Program-made: the position numbers and the translations under genes
In this document: one piece after another, positions 1-8,695 of the stretch
How positions within the stretch are numbered: position 1 is the first letter of the stretch
Layout: each line of letters starts with the position of its first letter
The notes under the pieces: generated by a model
Told to the model about the DNA's origin: nothing
The model's input: only the letters and a program-made list of their open reading frames with translations
Databases searched by the model: none
DNA from: Streptomyces himalayensis subsp. himalayensis
Lineage (GTDB): Bacteria; Actinomycetota; Actinomycetes; Streptomycetales; Streptomycetaceae
Length of the DNA stretch: 64,000 nucleotides
Direction: 5' to 3'
Assembly (NCBI RefSeq): GCF_013778455.1
Contig: NZ_JACEHE010000005.1
Coordinates: 186,001-250,000, forward strand

Positions 1-83
1 CCCCACGCTGGACTGGTGGCTGTCCCTTGAACCCAGACCACCGCAACCATCAATTGAGAAACCGCAGCGGCGAGCAACAAGGT

Positions 84-157
84 CCGCGAGAGCGGCGCCG
101 GCTTAGGCGCAAAAAGGTGCCCGCGAGAGCGGCGCCGGCATAGGCGCAAAAAGGTGC
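84..157. repeat. Tandem duplication, 2 x 37 bp
   Basis: Two head-to-tail 37-bp copies (84-120 and 121-157) differ at one base (T at 104, A at 141). Each ends in an A-run that reads CCTTTTT on the minus strand. The second copy supplies the U-tract of the adjacent terminator, so the duplication has doubled a terminator tail. Confidence 0.85.
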
Positions 158-184
158 CCGCGCAGCTCCCCAGCTGCGCGGGCA
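155..184 (-). terminator. Intrinsic terminator with U-tract
   Basis: A perfect 13-bp stem (155-167 with 172-184) closes a CCCC loop. Read on the minus strand it is followed within a few bases by CCTTTTT. It lies about 90 bases past the stop of the minus-strand gene at 273-482 and should end that transcript. A U-tract this clear is unusual in Streptomyces, where most terminators lack one. Confidence 0.75.
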
Positions 185-272
185 TCTGTGCCGTCCGCCG
201 CACCCCCGTCCCCACGGGGTTTCATGGCCGGATGTCCCCGCCCGGACCGCTCTTCCGGGCCTGGGGCGCCTC

Positions 273-482
273 TCAACGCCCCAGCATCACGCCCACGGAC
301 GACGCCTGTGTGACCACTGCCTCCCAGCCGCCGAAGACGACCACGAGGAGGGTCGCCAGCGGAAGGACCATGGCGGTCGCCACCAGCGGATGGCGTTGGC
401 CGGACCGGCTGGTGCCGAACGCGGCGAGGTATGCCCTGCGCCGCTGCCTGCGGATCATGGTCCGCGGTGCCGTGCCCGCCAT
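273..482 (-). CDS. Small membrane protein, unknown function
   Basis: A 69-residue protein of unrecognised family. The N-terminal half is very basic (a run RRQRRR near residue 11) and is followed by one hydrophobic segment at about residues 35-57, so it is probably a single-pass membrane protein with a cytoplasmic basic N-terminus. ATG start at 482. It has no co-directional neighbour in the window and is followed by the terminator at 155-184. Coding bias and the downstream terminator support it as a real gene; no function can be assigned. Confidence 0.6.
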   Translation of the reverse strand: MAGTAPRTMIRRQRRRAYLAAFGTSRSGQRHPLVATAMVLPLATLLVVVFGGWEAVVTQASSVGVMLGR

Positions 483-1088
483 GGTCCCTCCCTGACCAGA
501 TCTCTCTGTGCTTGCTTGTCTGTGTGCTCTGCGGCTCGAGCCGTCTCGAGCCTGGCAAGCGGCGGGTGCTTGACCTCGGGGGACGAGTGCTGCACCCGCC
601 GCTTGACCTCAAATCTATGCGCGCGGGCGATGCCGGGCGTCATGCCCTCGTACCGATTGCCGGGCATCCGCCAGGATGAGCGGCCGCGGGCCGCATACTC
701 CCCTGGGTGGAGAAGGGGACCTAGGACTCCGGGTCTTCCCTGAGGGAACGCCCGGTCTGCTCCGAACTGTCCTCGCGCGGCACGGGCTGCTCGACCAGGG
801 CGAGCACACGATTCGCCATGAACCGGGCCGTGCGCGCCACCGAGCCTCCCCCACCCACCGCTGGGAGGTGCCCCCACGGGTGACCTCGCTCACCTCGACG
901 ACGCCCCGGCGCACAGCCGCCCGGCCCAATCCCCCTTCGACAATGGATGGTTGGGGATCCGGGCCATGACGAGCGGCCACGGATCCCCCCTCCCCTGGCC
1001 ACTCTTCAAGTTTCCCACCCGGCACTGACAATCGATCGGGCCGTGAAGGCGCGGCCTATGCACGCACTCGGCCGCGGAAACGTAAGCT
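483..1088. other. Intergenic region with inverted repeat and REP-like repeat
   Basis: No convincing gene between the small minus-strand gene and the kinase. It holds a 14-bp perfect inverted repeat (556-569 with 592-605, 22-base spacer) whose flanks repeat GCTTGACCTC at 568-577 and 601-610. A short palindromic repeat at 846-876 is listed separately. The promoters of both divergent genes must lie here, but none is clear by eye. Confidence 0.5.
846..876. repeat. REP-like palindromic repeat
   Basis: The ends CTCCCCCA and GGGAGGTGCCCCCA are the same as those of the 45-bp palindrome inside the element at 51831-52030 (51912-51956, opposite orientation). It is a short member of the same dispersed intergenic repeat family, with CTCCC pairing to GGGAG. 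Confidence 0.6.
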
Positions 1089-2519
1089 GTGGCTCGTCAG
1101 ACGGACCGGGCAGCGGGGATGGACATGGCGATGATGCGCCTGAGGCGCGAGGACCCGCGTGTCGTCGGCTCGTTCAGGCTGCACAGACGGCTCGGCGCCG
1201 GCGGTATGGGTGTGGTCTATCTCGGTTCCGACCGGCGTGGCCAGCGGGTCGCGCTGAAGGTGATCCGGCCCGATCTCGCCGAGGACCAGGAGTTCCGCTC
1301 GCGGTTCGCGCGCGAGGTGTCGGCCGCCCGCCGCATCCGCGGCGGCTGCACCGCCCGGCTCGTCGCCGCCGATCTCGAGGCGGACCGGCCGTGGTTCGCC
1401 ACGCAGTACGTTCCGGGGCCCTCGCTGCACGACAAGGTCGCCGAGGAGGGTCCGCTGACGGCGGCCGAGGTGGCCGCCGTCGGCGCAGCCCTCTCGGAGG
1501 GGCTCGTCGCCGTGCACGAGGCGGGTGTCGTGCACCGGGACCTCAAGCCCTCCAACATCCTGCTGTCCCCCAAGGGCCCGCGGATCATCGACTTCGGCAT
1601 CGCCTGGGCGACGGGCGCGAGCACGCTCACGCACGTCGGTACGGCGGTGGGGTCGCCGGGCTTCCTCGCGCCCGAGCAGGTGCGGGGCGCGGCCGTCACG
1701 CCCGCCACGGACGTCTTCGCCCTCGGTGCCACCCTCGCGTACGCAGCGACCGCCGACTCGCCCTTCGGGCACGGCAGTTCCGAGGTCATGCTCTACCGGG
1801 TGGTGCACGAGGAGCCGCAGTTGGACGGTGTGCACGATGCGTTGGCTCCGCTGGTCCGGGCGTGCCTCGCGAAGGACCCGGAGGAGCGCCCCAGCACGCT
1901 GCAGCTGTCGCTCAGGCTCAAGGAGATCGCGGCAAGGGAGGCGCAGAGTCTGACGGACGCCCGGTCGCCGGCGCCGCGTGGGGAGGCCGACCGTCCGACG
2001 GGCCGGCTCACCGAGCAGTACACCGAGCGATACACGGAGCAGCGCACCGAGCGGGGTGCCCAGGGGGTTCCCCCGCGGGGCTCCAACGGCGGCTCGCGCT
2101 CGGGGGGCCGCTCAGCCTCGTCCCGGAACGCGCCGTCGTCGTCCCGGGACACCCCGTCATCACGGAGCACGCCGGCCCGTAGTACTCCGCCGCGGAACAC
2201 CCCGTCGCGGAGCGCCGGATCCCGGCCCACGCCGAACCGCAACGGGACGCGCTCCGGGAGCCGTCCGGCGCCGCGCAGTGGTGCCGGACGTCCGGCGCCC
2301 AGGACGACGGGGACCGGCCGTCTGCCCGCCAATCCGCGGCTGCTTCGCCAGCGGCTCTTCGTGTTCGTGGTGGTGACGCTGCTGGTGGCGCTGGGTATCG
2401 CGGCGGCGCAGGGCTGCCAGGGGCCGGCCCGCGGGCTCGGTGCCGCGGGCGATGGGGCACGGGGTTCGGCGCAGTACCTGCACGGCGGAGATGCCCGGGG
2501 CGGGAACGCTCCGCAGTAG
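1089..2519 (+). CDS. Membrane-anchored Ser/Thr protein kinase (PknB type)
   Basis: A Hanks-type kinase of 476 residues that phosphorylates Ser/Thr on cytoplasmic targets. Visible motifs are the glycine-rich loop LGAGGMG (about 35-41), lysine in ALKVI (about 56), HRDLKPSN (about 149), DFG (about 168) and an activation loop rich in Thr/Ser before APEQ. The kinase domain ends near residue 275. A Ser/Arg/Pro-rich linker (about 300-415) and one membrane segment (about 422-441) follow, with only a ~35-residue outer tail. PASTA or other sensor repeats are absent, so the signal input is unclear. The GTG start at 1089 gives full length, but ATG at 1119 would also keep the whole domain. The terminator at 2551-2579 suggests a single-gene transcript. 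Confidence 0.93.
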   Translation: MARQTDRAAGMDMAMMRLRREDPRVVGSFRLHRRLGAGGMGVVYLGSDRRGQRVALKVIRPDLAEDQEFRSRFAREVSAARRIRGGCTARLVAADLEADRPWFATQYVPGPSLHDKVAEEGPLTAAEVAAVGAALSEGLVAVHEAGVVHRDLKPSNILLSPKGPRIIDFGIAWATGASTLTHVGTAVGSPGFLAPEQVRGAAVTPATDVFALGATLAYAATADSPFGHGSSEVMLYRVVHEEPQLDGVHDALAPLVRACLAKDPEERPSTLQLSLRLKEIAAREAQSLTDARSPAPRGEADRPTGRLTEQYTERYTEQRTERGAQGVPPRGSNGGSRSGGRSASSRNAPSSSRDTPSSRSTPARSTPPRNTPSRSAGSRPTPNRNGTRSGSRPAPRSGAGRPAPRTTGTGRLPANPRLLRQRLFVFVVVTLLVALGIAAAQGCQGPARGLGAAGDGARGSAQYLHGGDARGGNAPQ

Positions 2520-2550
2520 AGCCTGCGGCCAAGCCACTGCGGCCACTGCT

Positions 2551-2579
2551 CAGGCTGCGGCTCCTCCAGCCGCAGCCTG
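2551..2579 (+). terminator. Terminator after the kinase
   Basis: A perfect 12-bp stem (2551-2562 with 2568-2579) with a 5-base CCTCC loop, 31 bases after the kinase stop. There is no U-tract, as is usual in Streptomyces. Confidence 0.75.
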
Positions 2580-2739
2580 CCACCGCACCGCAGCCGATGC
2601 GGTCCCACGGCGCCTCGCGGCACGGGTGCCCCGCCGTCCCGCCCGTGGCCGCGCACTCGCAGACGCGTCTCTCGGCGACGCCGTTGAAGGGCACTCACAC
2701 CTTGGTGTTGATCCTCCGTACCCTCCATAAGCTGGGGTC

Positions 2740-3504
2740 GTGATCACGTCGGCCTCCACTCTGCTCCCGGTGAACCCGACCCTGGCCATTGCGCTCGCGG
2801 TGCTGCTCGTCGCAGGAGCCGCGGTGACAGCGCTGGCCGGCCTCGGGCACACCCGCGCGATCGTCACCGCCGGGCTCCGGGCGACCGTGCAGCTGGCCGC
2901 GGTCGCGGCCGTCGTCCGGTGGGCGCTCGGGTCGCGCCCACTGCTCTTCGGCTTTCTCGCCGTGATGTTCGCGGTGGCGACGTGGACGGCCGGCCGCCGC
3001 CTCACCGGCAACCACACATGGTGGTGGGCCGCCGTACCCATCGGCGCGGCCGTGTTCCCGGTCGTCCTGCTGCTCGTGGCCATCGGGCTGCTCCCCGTCG
3101 AGGGCATCGCTCTGATCCCCATCACCGGCATCCTCATCGGGGGCGCGCTGACCGCGACGGTGCTCGCCGGCCGGCGCGCACTGGAGGAACTGGAGACGCG
3201 CCACGGAGAGGTCGAAGCCGCGTTGTCCATCGGGCTCCCGGACCGGGAAGCCCGACTGGAGATCGCCCGGCCATCTGCCGCCGCGGCACTGATCCCGGCA
3301 CTCGACCAGACAAGAACGGTCGGACTGGTCACCCTGCCCGGGGCGTTCATCGGCATGCTCCTCGGCGGCGCCTCACCCCTGCTGGCCGGAGCGGTCCAAC
3401 TGTTCGTCCTGATCGCCCTGCTGGCCGTGGAGGCCGTCGCTGTCGCGGTCGTGCTGGAGCTGGTGGCCCGCGAAAAGATCAGCAGACCGCCGCGCGGCAC
3501 ATGA
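2740..3504 (+). CDS. FetB-like (UPF0014) ABC permease
   Basis: A 254-residue protein with about seven hydrophobic segments, matching the UPF0014/FetB family of ABC permeases; E. coli FetB works with the ATPase FetA in iron export. Family features are the central soluble loop with ALSIGLP near residue 165 and the following GLVTLPGAFIGMLLGG segment. No FetA-like ATPase lies next to it, so its partner must be elsewhere. The GTG start at 2740 has no Shine-Dalgarno. TTGGTG (2702-2707) and CATAAG (2726-2731), 18 bases apart, could be a promoter giving a leaderless mRNA. The iron role is inferred from the family and from the siderophore genes nearby. Confidence 0.85.
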   Translation: MITSASTLLPVNPTLAIALAVLLVAGAAVTALAGLGHTRAIVTAGLRATVQLAAVAAVVRWALGSRPLLFGFLAVMFAVATWTAGRRLTGNHTWWWAAVPIGAAVFPVVLLLVAIGLLPVEGIALIPITGILIGGALTATVLAGRRALEELETRHGEVEAALSIGLPDREARLEIARPSAAAALIPALDQTRTVGLVTLPGAFIGMLLGGASPLLAGAVQLFVLIALLAVEAVAVAVVLELVAREKISRPPRGT

Positions 3505-3721
3505 CCTGCCAGGTGAACCACTGGCCGCGAGCACGGGGACCGCTCTCACCGCGGCCCTCGGTCTGACGACCCGCAGCGACTGAGGGACGTCACAGAAGTG
3601 CTGGATGTACTCGCCCGCAACCTCTTGCCGATGACAACCTTCCGTACCCGGCCTCGCGCGTTGAGCGCGGCCACGAGGACGACGGCGGAGGCACCCCACT
3701 TCCTCGAGGCCGCTCAGCAGG
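3505..3721. other. Convergent intergenic region
   Basis: 217 bp between the FetB-like gene and the end of the minus-strand exporter. Short open frames cross it on both strands, but none has a convincing start or family resemblance. No clear terminator was seen. Confidence 0.4.
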
Positions 3722-5422
3722 TCACCGGGCAACGGCCAGGCAGTAGTGCTCGTCGGTGGCGAGGAGGTTGCGGTGGGTGTCCTCGGCGGTGATGACGCCG
3801 TCGTCCAGGACGAGGACACGGTCGGCGGCGTCCAGGAGGGCCGGGCTGCTGGTGATCGCGATGGTGGTGCGGCCTCGGCGCAGCTTCGCGATGTTGCGCG
3901 CGATGAGCTGTTCGGTGACCGCGTCGACGGCTGTTGTCGGGTCGTGCAGGACAAGGACGTCGGTGTCGGCGGCGAGGGCGCGGGCCAGGGACAGCCGTTG
4001 GCGCTGCCCCCCGGAAAGGTTCGCGCCGCGGTCGCGGACGCCGTAGTCGAGTCCTTCGCGGTGGAGGGCGACGACGTCGGTCAGCATGGACGCCTCGACG
4101 GCCTCGGGCACCATCCGGCTGGTGCCCGAGGGGTCGATGTTCGTACGGAGGGTGCCCGCGAAGATCTCCCCGTCGTAGGGGTTCACCAGCATGTGCTCGC
4201 GGACCGCCTCGATCGACAGGTCCGCGATCTCCTGCCCGCTGACCCGTACCACTCCCTCGTACGCGTCGGGGGGGACGTTCACCGCAAGGATCGACGCGAG
4301 CTCGGCCGCCGCGCGCGGCTGGTAGACGGCGATCGCAACGAACTCACCGGCGGGCACCTGGAACTTCAGGTCGCGCAGGGGCCCGTAGCGGACGCAGTCG
4401 ATCTCGAGGTCTCCGCCTGCGGCCGGGCGCTCCGGCCCCGGGGTCGTCACCGGCGGCGCGGCCAGCACCAGCGCCATCCGTTCGGCGGACGCGCGCGCGA
4501 TCATCACGTACTTCGGCATGTCCGCGAACAGCTTGAGCGGTTCGATGATGAACTGCGCCAGCCCCACGGCCATGACGAGCTGCCCGATGGTGATCTGGCC
4601 GTCGAACGCCAGCCAGCCCGCCGTCAGGGTCACGGCGGCGGCGAGGATCGCGTTGAGGGCCAGGGCGGTGCCCGCGTACGCGCCGTTCACCCTGGCGACG
4701 GTGATCGCCTGGTGCTTCGCCTCCGTGCTGACCTTCCGATAGGACAGGAACGCCGCGTGGTTGCCGCCGAAGCCGTGCAGCGGGCGCAGTCCGGTGATCA
4801 GGTCGGCGACCTTCGCGCCCGCCCGCGCCACCCGGGCCTGCTGTTCGCGGGTACTGGAGCCGGTCCGCTTGGACAGCACGCTCAGGATCGACAGGATCGC
4901 GACTGTTCCCACGATCACCAGCAGGCCGAGCCGGACGTCGGCCAGGCCCAGCGCGACAGCCGCGACCAGCACCGCGACCAGCGAGCTGACCATCAGTGGT
5001 ACCACCTCGATGATGTCGGCGGTCTGGTCGGCGTCCTCGGTGGCGATGGTCAGCACCTCGCCCGACTTGAGGTCGACGTCCCTGGCCACCGGCTGGAGTC
5101 CGCAGGCCGCGACCTGCACCCGCCAGCGGTGCGCCTCGGTCGTGTTGGCCTTCTGCAAGACGCGCATCCCGAACCGCCACGACAGCGACACGGTCGTGAT
5201 GATCACGGCCAATGCGGCGATCGACAGGGCGAGTGAGCCGAGGCTTCGGTCCCGCATCGTGTGTTCGACGATCAGGCCGAGCGCGATGGGGAAGGCGGTC
5301 TCGCCCGCCTGGTACATGCCCATGAGGACGGTGCCCCAGGTCATGGCGCCGACGTTGCGGCGCAGTGCGGTCCGGAGGATGTCGAACCCCGGTCGGGGCC
5401 GCTGCGTGTCAGGAGTTGTCAT
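3722..5422 (-). CDS. ABC exporter half, degenerate nucleotide site (subunit 2)
   Basis: A 566-residue fused membrane/ATPase half-transporter with about six membrane segments (1-310), then a nucleotide-binding domain (about 345-560). The signature LSGGQRQR (about 467) is intact. The Walker A position reads AIAVYQPRAAAE (about 361) with no GKST, and Walker B reads VLVLHDPTTA, lacking the usual Asp-Glu pair. It should therefore not bind ATP normally itself but can complete a site with the partner encoded upstream at 5498-7285, which has the opposite defects. The pair probably forms a heterodimer. Its cargo is unknown. The siderophore importer next door suggests siderophore or iron handling, but that is inference. 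ATG at 5422, 75 bases after the partner's stop. Confidence 0.88.
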   Translation of the reverse strand: MTTPDTQRPRPGFDILRTALRRNVGAMTWGTVLMGMYQAGETAFPIALGLIVEHTMRDRSLGSLALSIAALAVIITTVSLSWRFGMRVLQKANTTEAHRWRVQVAACGLQPVARDVDLKSGEVLTIATEDADQTADIIEVVPLMVSSLVAVLVAAVALGLADVRLGLLVIVGTVAILSILSVLSKRTGSSTREQQARVARAGAKVADLITGLRPLHGFGGNHAAFLSYRKVSTEAKHQAITVARVNGAYAGTALALNAILAAAVTLTAGWLAFDGQITIGQLVMAVGLAQFIIEPLKLFADMPKYVMIARASAERMALVLAAPPVTTPGPERPAAGGDLEIDCVRYGPLRDLKFQVPAGEFVAIAVYQPRAAAELASILAVNVPPDAYEGVVRVSGQEIADLSIEAVREHMLVNPYDGEIFAGTLRTNIDPSGTSRMVPEAVEASMLTDVVALHREGLDYGVRDRGANLSGGQRQRLSLARALAADTDVLVLHDPTTAVDAVTEQLIARNIAKLRRGRTTIAITSSPALLDAADRVLVLDDGVITAEDTHRNLLATDEHYCLAVAR

Positions 5423-5497
5423 GGCTCGGTTCCGTCATCAAAGACTCAGCGTCGCTTCCACCGCATGAGGGGTGGCCCAAACCTGATTCAGAGTCAC

Positions 5498-7285
5498 CTA
5501 ACTGCCTTCTCGCCAGGCCCGCCACAGTCGCGCATACCGGCCGCCCAGAGCCACCAACTCCTCGTGAGTTCCCTGCTCCACAACGCGTCCCGCGTCCAGC
5601 ACGGCGATCCGGTCCGCCGCCATCGCCTGGGTCAGCCGGTGCGCCACGAACAACGTGGTCCGCCCCGCGCAGGCGGCCAGCACGGCACGCTCCAGCTCGG
5701 TGGCGCCCTCGCTGCCCGCCTCCGCGGTGGACTCGTCGAGCACCACCACCGGCGCCCGGCCCAGCACCAGCCGGGCCAGGGCGATCTGGGCGACCTTGGT
5801 GACGTCCAGGCGTTCGCCGCCCTCGCCGACCAGGGTATTCAGCCCGTCGGGCAGTGCGTCGACCCACCCGTCGGCGCCGGCCGTGCGCAACGCGTCCATC
5901 AGCTCGGCGGCGGTCGCTTCCGGCGCGGCCAGCCGCAGGTCGTCGGCGAGCGGACCGGAGAACACGTGCGCCTCCTGCGTCAGGATGCTCACCAAGGCTC
6001 GCGCCCCGGCCTCGTCCAGACCGGCGATGTCGGTCGACCCGATGCGCACCGACCCGGCCTGCGGGGTCCCGATGCCCGCGATCAGCGCGGCCAGGGTCGA
6101 CTTGCCCGCGCCCGTCGCTCCCACCAGCGCGAGCGAACCGCCGGCCGGGATCGTCAGGTCGACATCCCTCAGGACCGGCTCCTCGGTGCCGGGATAACTG
6201 AACGTCAGCCCCTCCACCGTCACCCGGTACGGCGCGGCGTCCGCCGACGCGACGGCCGGGTCGCCCACGAGCCGGTCCTCCGCGGCCTCCCCCAGCACCC
6301 CGACCAGCCGGGTCAGGCTCGCGCCCGACTTCTGCGCCTCGTCGAAGGTGAACATGATGGCGCCCAGCGGGACGAACAGCCGGTGGAACAGCAGCGGGGC
6401 CGCCGACACCTCGCCCAGGCTGGCGGCATCGGCCTCCAACAGGGCGTACCCCACCACGAGGATCAGGACCAGCCCTATGAACTCGGCGCGGTTCTCCCTG
6501 CCGACGAACCGGCCGAAGAACCGGAACACCTCGATGCCGAGATCGCGCACCCGCCACGACTCACGGGTGACCTTCTCGCGGAAGGCTTCCTCGAGGCGGT
6601 ACGCCCGGACCGTGCCGATCCCGTTCAGACCGCTGATCAACGCCTGCGCACGGTCCGCCTGGGCCGCGCGCTGCTTCTTGTAGAGCGGGGCGGACCGGGG
6701 GAGATACCAGCGCAGGGCCAGCGCGTACGCGGGCAGCGCGCCGGCGCCCGCCAGGCCGAGCCGCCAGTCCAGTCCGAACATGCCGACCGTGGCGATGACG
6801 ACCAGCACTCCCGCCGAGAACACCGTGGGGATGGCTGTGCGGATGCCCTTGGAGATGACGGCCACGTCGTCACCGACCCTGGACAGCACGTCTCCCCGGC
6901 CGACCTGCTCGATCCGTGCGCTCGGCATCCCCAGCACCGCCCGGACGGCGCCTTCCCGCAATCGCGCGAGCAGATCCGCGCCCAGCCGCCCGATCAGGTA
7001 GGTCGACACCGCGGCGGCCGCCGCGCCGAGCAGCGCGGCGGCGCCCATCAACACCCCGACCGTGACCAGGATCGAGCGCTGTTCGCCCTCGACCACCCCG
7101 TCGACCACTCGGCCGAGCAGTAGCACCGGGAGCACCTGGAGCGCCGCCCCGGCCACCGTGGTGAGCACGGTGGCGACCGTCAGCCATGGCACCTCGCGGC
7201 AGTGCGCCGCGACCCATCGGGTGGCCTCGCGTCCGGTCGCCGTGCGCAGGGTCGCCGGGACGACGCGCGTGTCGGTGGTGCTCAC
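5498..7285 (-). CDS. ABC exporter half, functional Walker motifs (subunit 1)
   Basis: A 595-residue membrane/ATPase half-transporter. Six membrane segments fill roughly residues 30-310. Walker A is GATGAGKST (about 388) and Walker B is VVVLDESTA (about 509) with its Glu. The signature LSGGQ is replaced by GGERLDVTKVAQ (about 487). With the next gene it can build one complete ATP site; the second composite site would be dead on both faces. The start is uncertain: GTG at 7285 fits the usual domain beginning, while a GTG at 7417 would add 44 Pro/Arg-rich residues. It is divergent from the iron-box siderophore operon, but the iron box is over 500 bp away. Confidence 0.88.
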   Translation of the reverse strand: MSTTDTRVVPATLRTATGREATRWVAAHCREVPWLTVATVLTTVAGAALQVLPVLLLGRVVDGVVEGEQRSILVTVGVLMGAAALLGAAAAAVSTYLIGRLGADLLARLREGAVRAVLGMPSARIEQVGRGDVLSRVGDDVAVISKGIRTAIPTVFSAGVLVVIATVGMFGLDWRLGLAGAGALPAYALALRWYLPRSAPLYKKQRAAQADRAQALISGLNGIGTVRAYRLEEAFREKVTRESWRVRDLGIEVFRFFGRFVGRENRAEFIGLVLILVVGYALLEADAASLGEVSAAPLLFHRLFVPLGAIMFTFDEAQKSGASLTRLVGVLGEAAEDRLVGDPAVASADAAPYRVTVEGLTFSYPGTEEPVLRDVDLTIPAGGSLALVGATGAGKSTLAALIAGIGTPQAGSVRIGSTDIAGLDEAGARALVSILTQEAHVFSGPLADDLRLAAPEATAAELMDALRTAGADGWVDALPDGLNTLVGEGGERLDVTKVAQIALARLVLGRAPVVVLDESTAEAGSEGATELERAVLAACAGRTTLFVAHRLTQAMAADRIAVLDAGRVVEQGTHEELVALGGRYARLWRAWREGS

Positions 7286-7834
7286 ACGCAGACCAAGGCA
7301 GGCCGGGGGCAGGGTACGTTGACCGGCATCTCTGCCCGGCCGAACGCCTGCGGCCGGTGTCCGCATGGCGGATCGAGGGCGAGCGAGCGGGACGTGGCTG
7401 GCATTTCCTGTTTCCACCTTTCACAGACCGAAGTCCCGTCCGGCCACGGGTGCGACCTCGATGGACCAATTCCACGAGCCTGCCTGACCCCCAGTCGTCA
7501 GCGCAGGAGGGCTCCGTCTGGTGACCCGCTCTGTCTGGCGCGCCTCGCCCTTGATCCTTCGGCCAGGGATGGCGGCATCTGTACGATTCCAGAGGTCGGC
7601 ACCTGCGGCCAAGGTGCCCGGAGTAAACGGTGCTGGTCAGAGTTCCACCTCGCCGCGGCGTTGATTCTCTGACACTTTCTCTATTTCCCGCTTCTGTCGG
7701 CCGTTGACAGCTCGACCCGCCGCCGGGCCGGTAGCTTGCTCGATCCCGGCCATTCCCGAAGTGTGGCGATATTCAGCCTTGCGATCGATCCGACGCCTTC
7801 CAGTCAACTGTAAGGTTAGGCTAACCTTCGCGGC
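7286..7834. other. Divergent intergenic region, exporter / siderophore operon
   Basis: 549 bp between the exporter pair and the siderophore importer. The iron box lies at its right end. Apart from the possible N-terminal extension of the exporter (7286-7417) no gene was found. No second iron box was seen near the exporter start. Confidence 0.5.
7811..7829. promoter_or_regulatory. Iron box (DmdR1/IdeR-type operator)
   Basis: AAGGTTAGGCTAACCTT (7812-7828) is a perfect 17-bp palindrome around a central G and closely matches the actinobacterial iron-box consensus with core TTAGGTTAGGCTAACCTAA. It ends 6 bases before the GTG of the importer ATPase, so metal-loaded DmdR/IdeR would block transcription under iron sufficiency. 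TAGGCT (7817-7822) inside the box could serve as the -10 element. Confidence 0.92.
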
Positions 7835-8695
7835 GTGAATGTCGGTGAAGAGACCTCCGCGGCCAGGCTCCCCCGTGGCCATGAACTGTCGGCCACGGAC
7901 GTCACCGTGGCGTACGACGGCGTCGACGTCGTGCACGACGCGTCGTTGGCGCTGCGGCCCGGCGAAGTGACCGTCCTGGTGGGTCCGAACGGCAGCGGGA
8001 AGTCGACGCTGCTGCGTACGCTCGCGCGGCTGCAGCGGCCCCGGTCCGCCACACTCGTGATCGACGCCGCCATCGACGGCCTTGCTCTGACCTCCCGTGA
8101 GTTCTCGCGTCATGTCGCCCTGTTGACCCAGGGGCGTCCCACCCCCAGTGGGCTGACCGTACGGGACGTCGTCGAGTTCGGCCGCTACCCGTACCGGGGC
8201 CGCTGGGGCAAGGCGGATCCGGACGGCCGGGCGGCGGTGGACCGCGCGCTCGCCATGACGGGTGTCGCGGAACTCGCCGAGCGTGGCGTCGAGCACCTGT
8301 CCGGAGGACAGCTCCAGCGCGTCTGGCTGGCCGGCTGCCTGGCGCAGGAGACCGGCGTGCTGCTCCTCGACGAGCCGACGACCTACCTCGACCTGCGGTA
8401 CCAGATCGAACTCCTGGACCTCATCCGCGACCTGGCGGACGACCACGGGATCGCCGTCGGTGCCGTCCTGCACGACCTCGACCAGGCCGCGGCCGTCGCC
8501 GACCGGATCGTGCTGCTCCACGCGGGACGGGTCATCGCCGACGGCCTCCCCGAGGACGTGCTGACACCCCAGCGGCTGACCGACACGTACGGCATCCGCG
8601 TCGAGGTCGACACCGACCCCGTCACGGGCCGGCTGCGCACCCGCGCGATCGGCCGACACCACACGCGAAGCGAAAGGCTCAGCATCACCTCATGA
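7835..8695 (+). CDS. Siderophore ABC transporter ATPase (FepC family)
   Basis: A 286-residue cytoplasmic ATPase that powers ferric-siderophore import. Walker A GPNGSGKST (about 50), signature LSGGQLQR (about 154), Walker B VLLLDEPT (about 175) and the switch His in VLHDLDQ are all present. GTG at 7835 follows the iron box by 6 bases with no Shine-Dalgarno, so translation may start near the 5' end of the mRNA. It overlaps the lipoprotein gene by ATGA. Iron-repressed through the box at 7811-7829. Confidence 0.93.
   Translation: MNVGEETSAARLPRGHELSATDVTVAYDGVDVVHDASLALRPGEVTVLVGPNGSGKSTLLRTLARLQRPRSATLVIDAAIDGLALTSREFSRHVALLTQGRPTPSGLTVRDVVEFGRYPYRGRWGKADPDGRAAVDRALAMTGVAELAERGVEHLSGGQLQRVWLAGCLAQETGVLLLDEPTTYLDLRYQIELLDLIRDLADDHGIAVGAVLHDLDQAAAVADRIVLLHAGRVIADGLPEDVLTPQRLTDTYGIRVEVDTDPVTGRLRTRAIGRHHTRSERLSITS

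Noticed and set aside
568..620. SoxR/MerR-like operator (TTGACCTC motif)
   Set aside because: Only a half-site is present, and the repeated motif is part of an inverted repeat, with no MerR gene nearby.
3505..3721. Truncated gene between the FetB-like gene and the exporter
   Set aside because: Short frames on both strands lack a start, motifs or recognisable family; no transposase fragment identified.
5483..5501. Second iron box between the two exporter genes
   Set aside because: Only one half (TCACCTAA) matches the consensus, about 12 of 19 bases overall, and it overlaps a stop codon.
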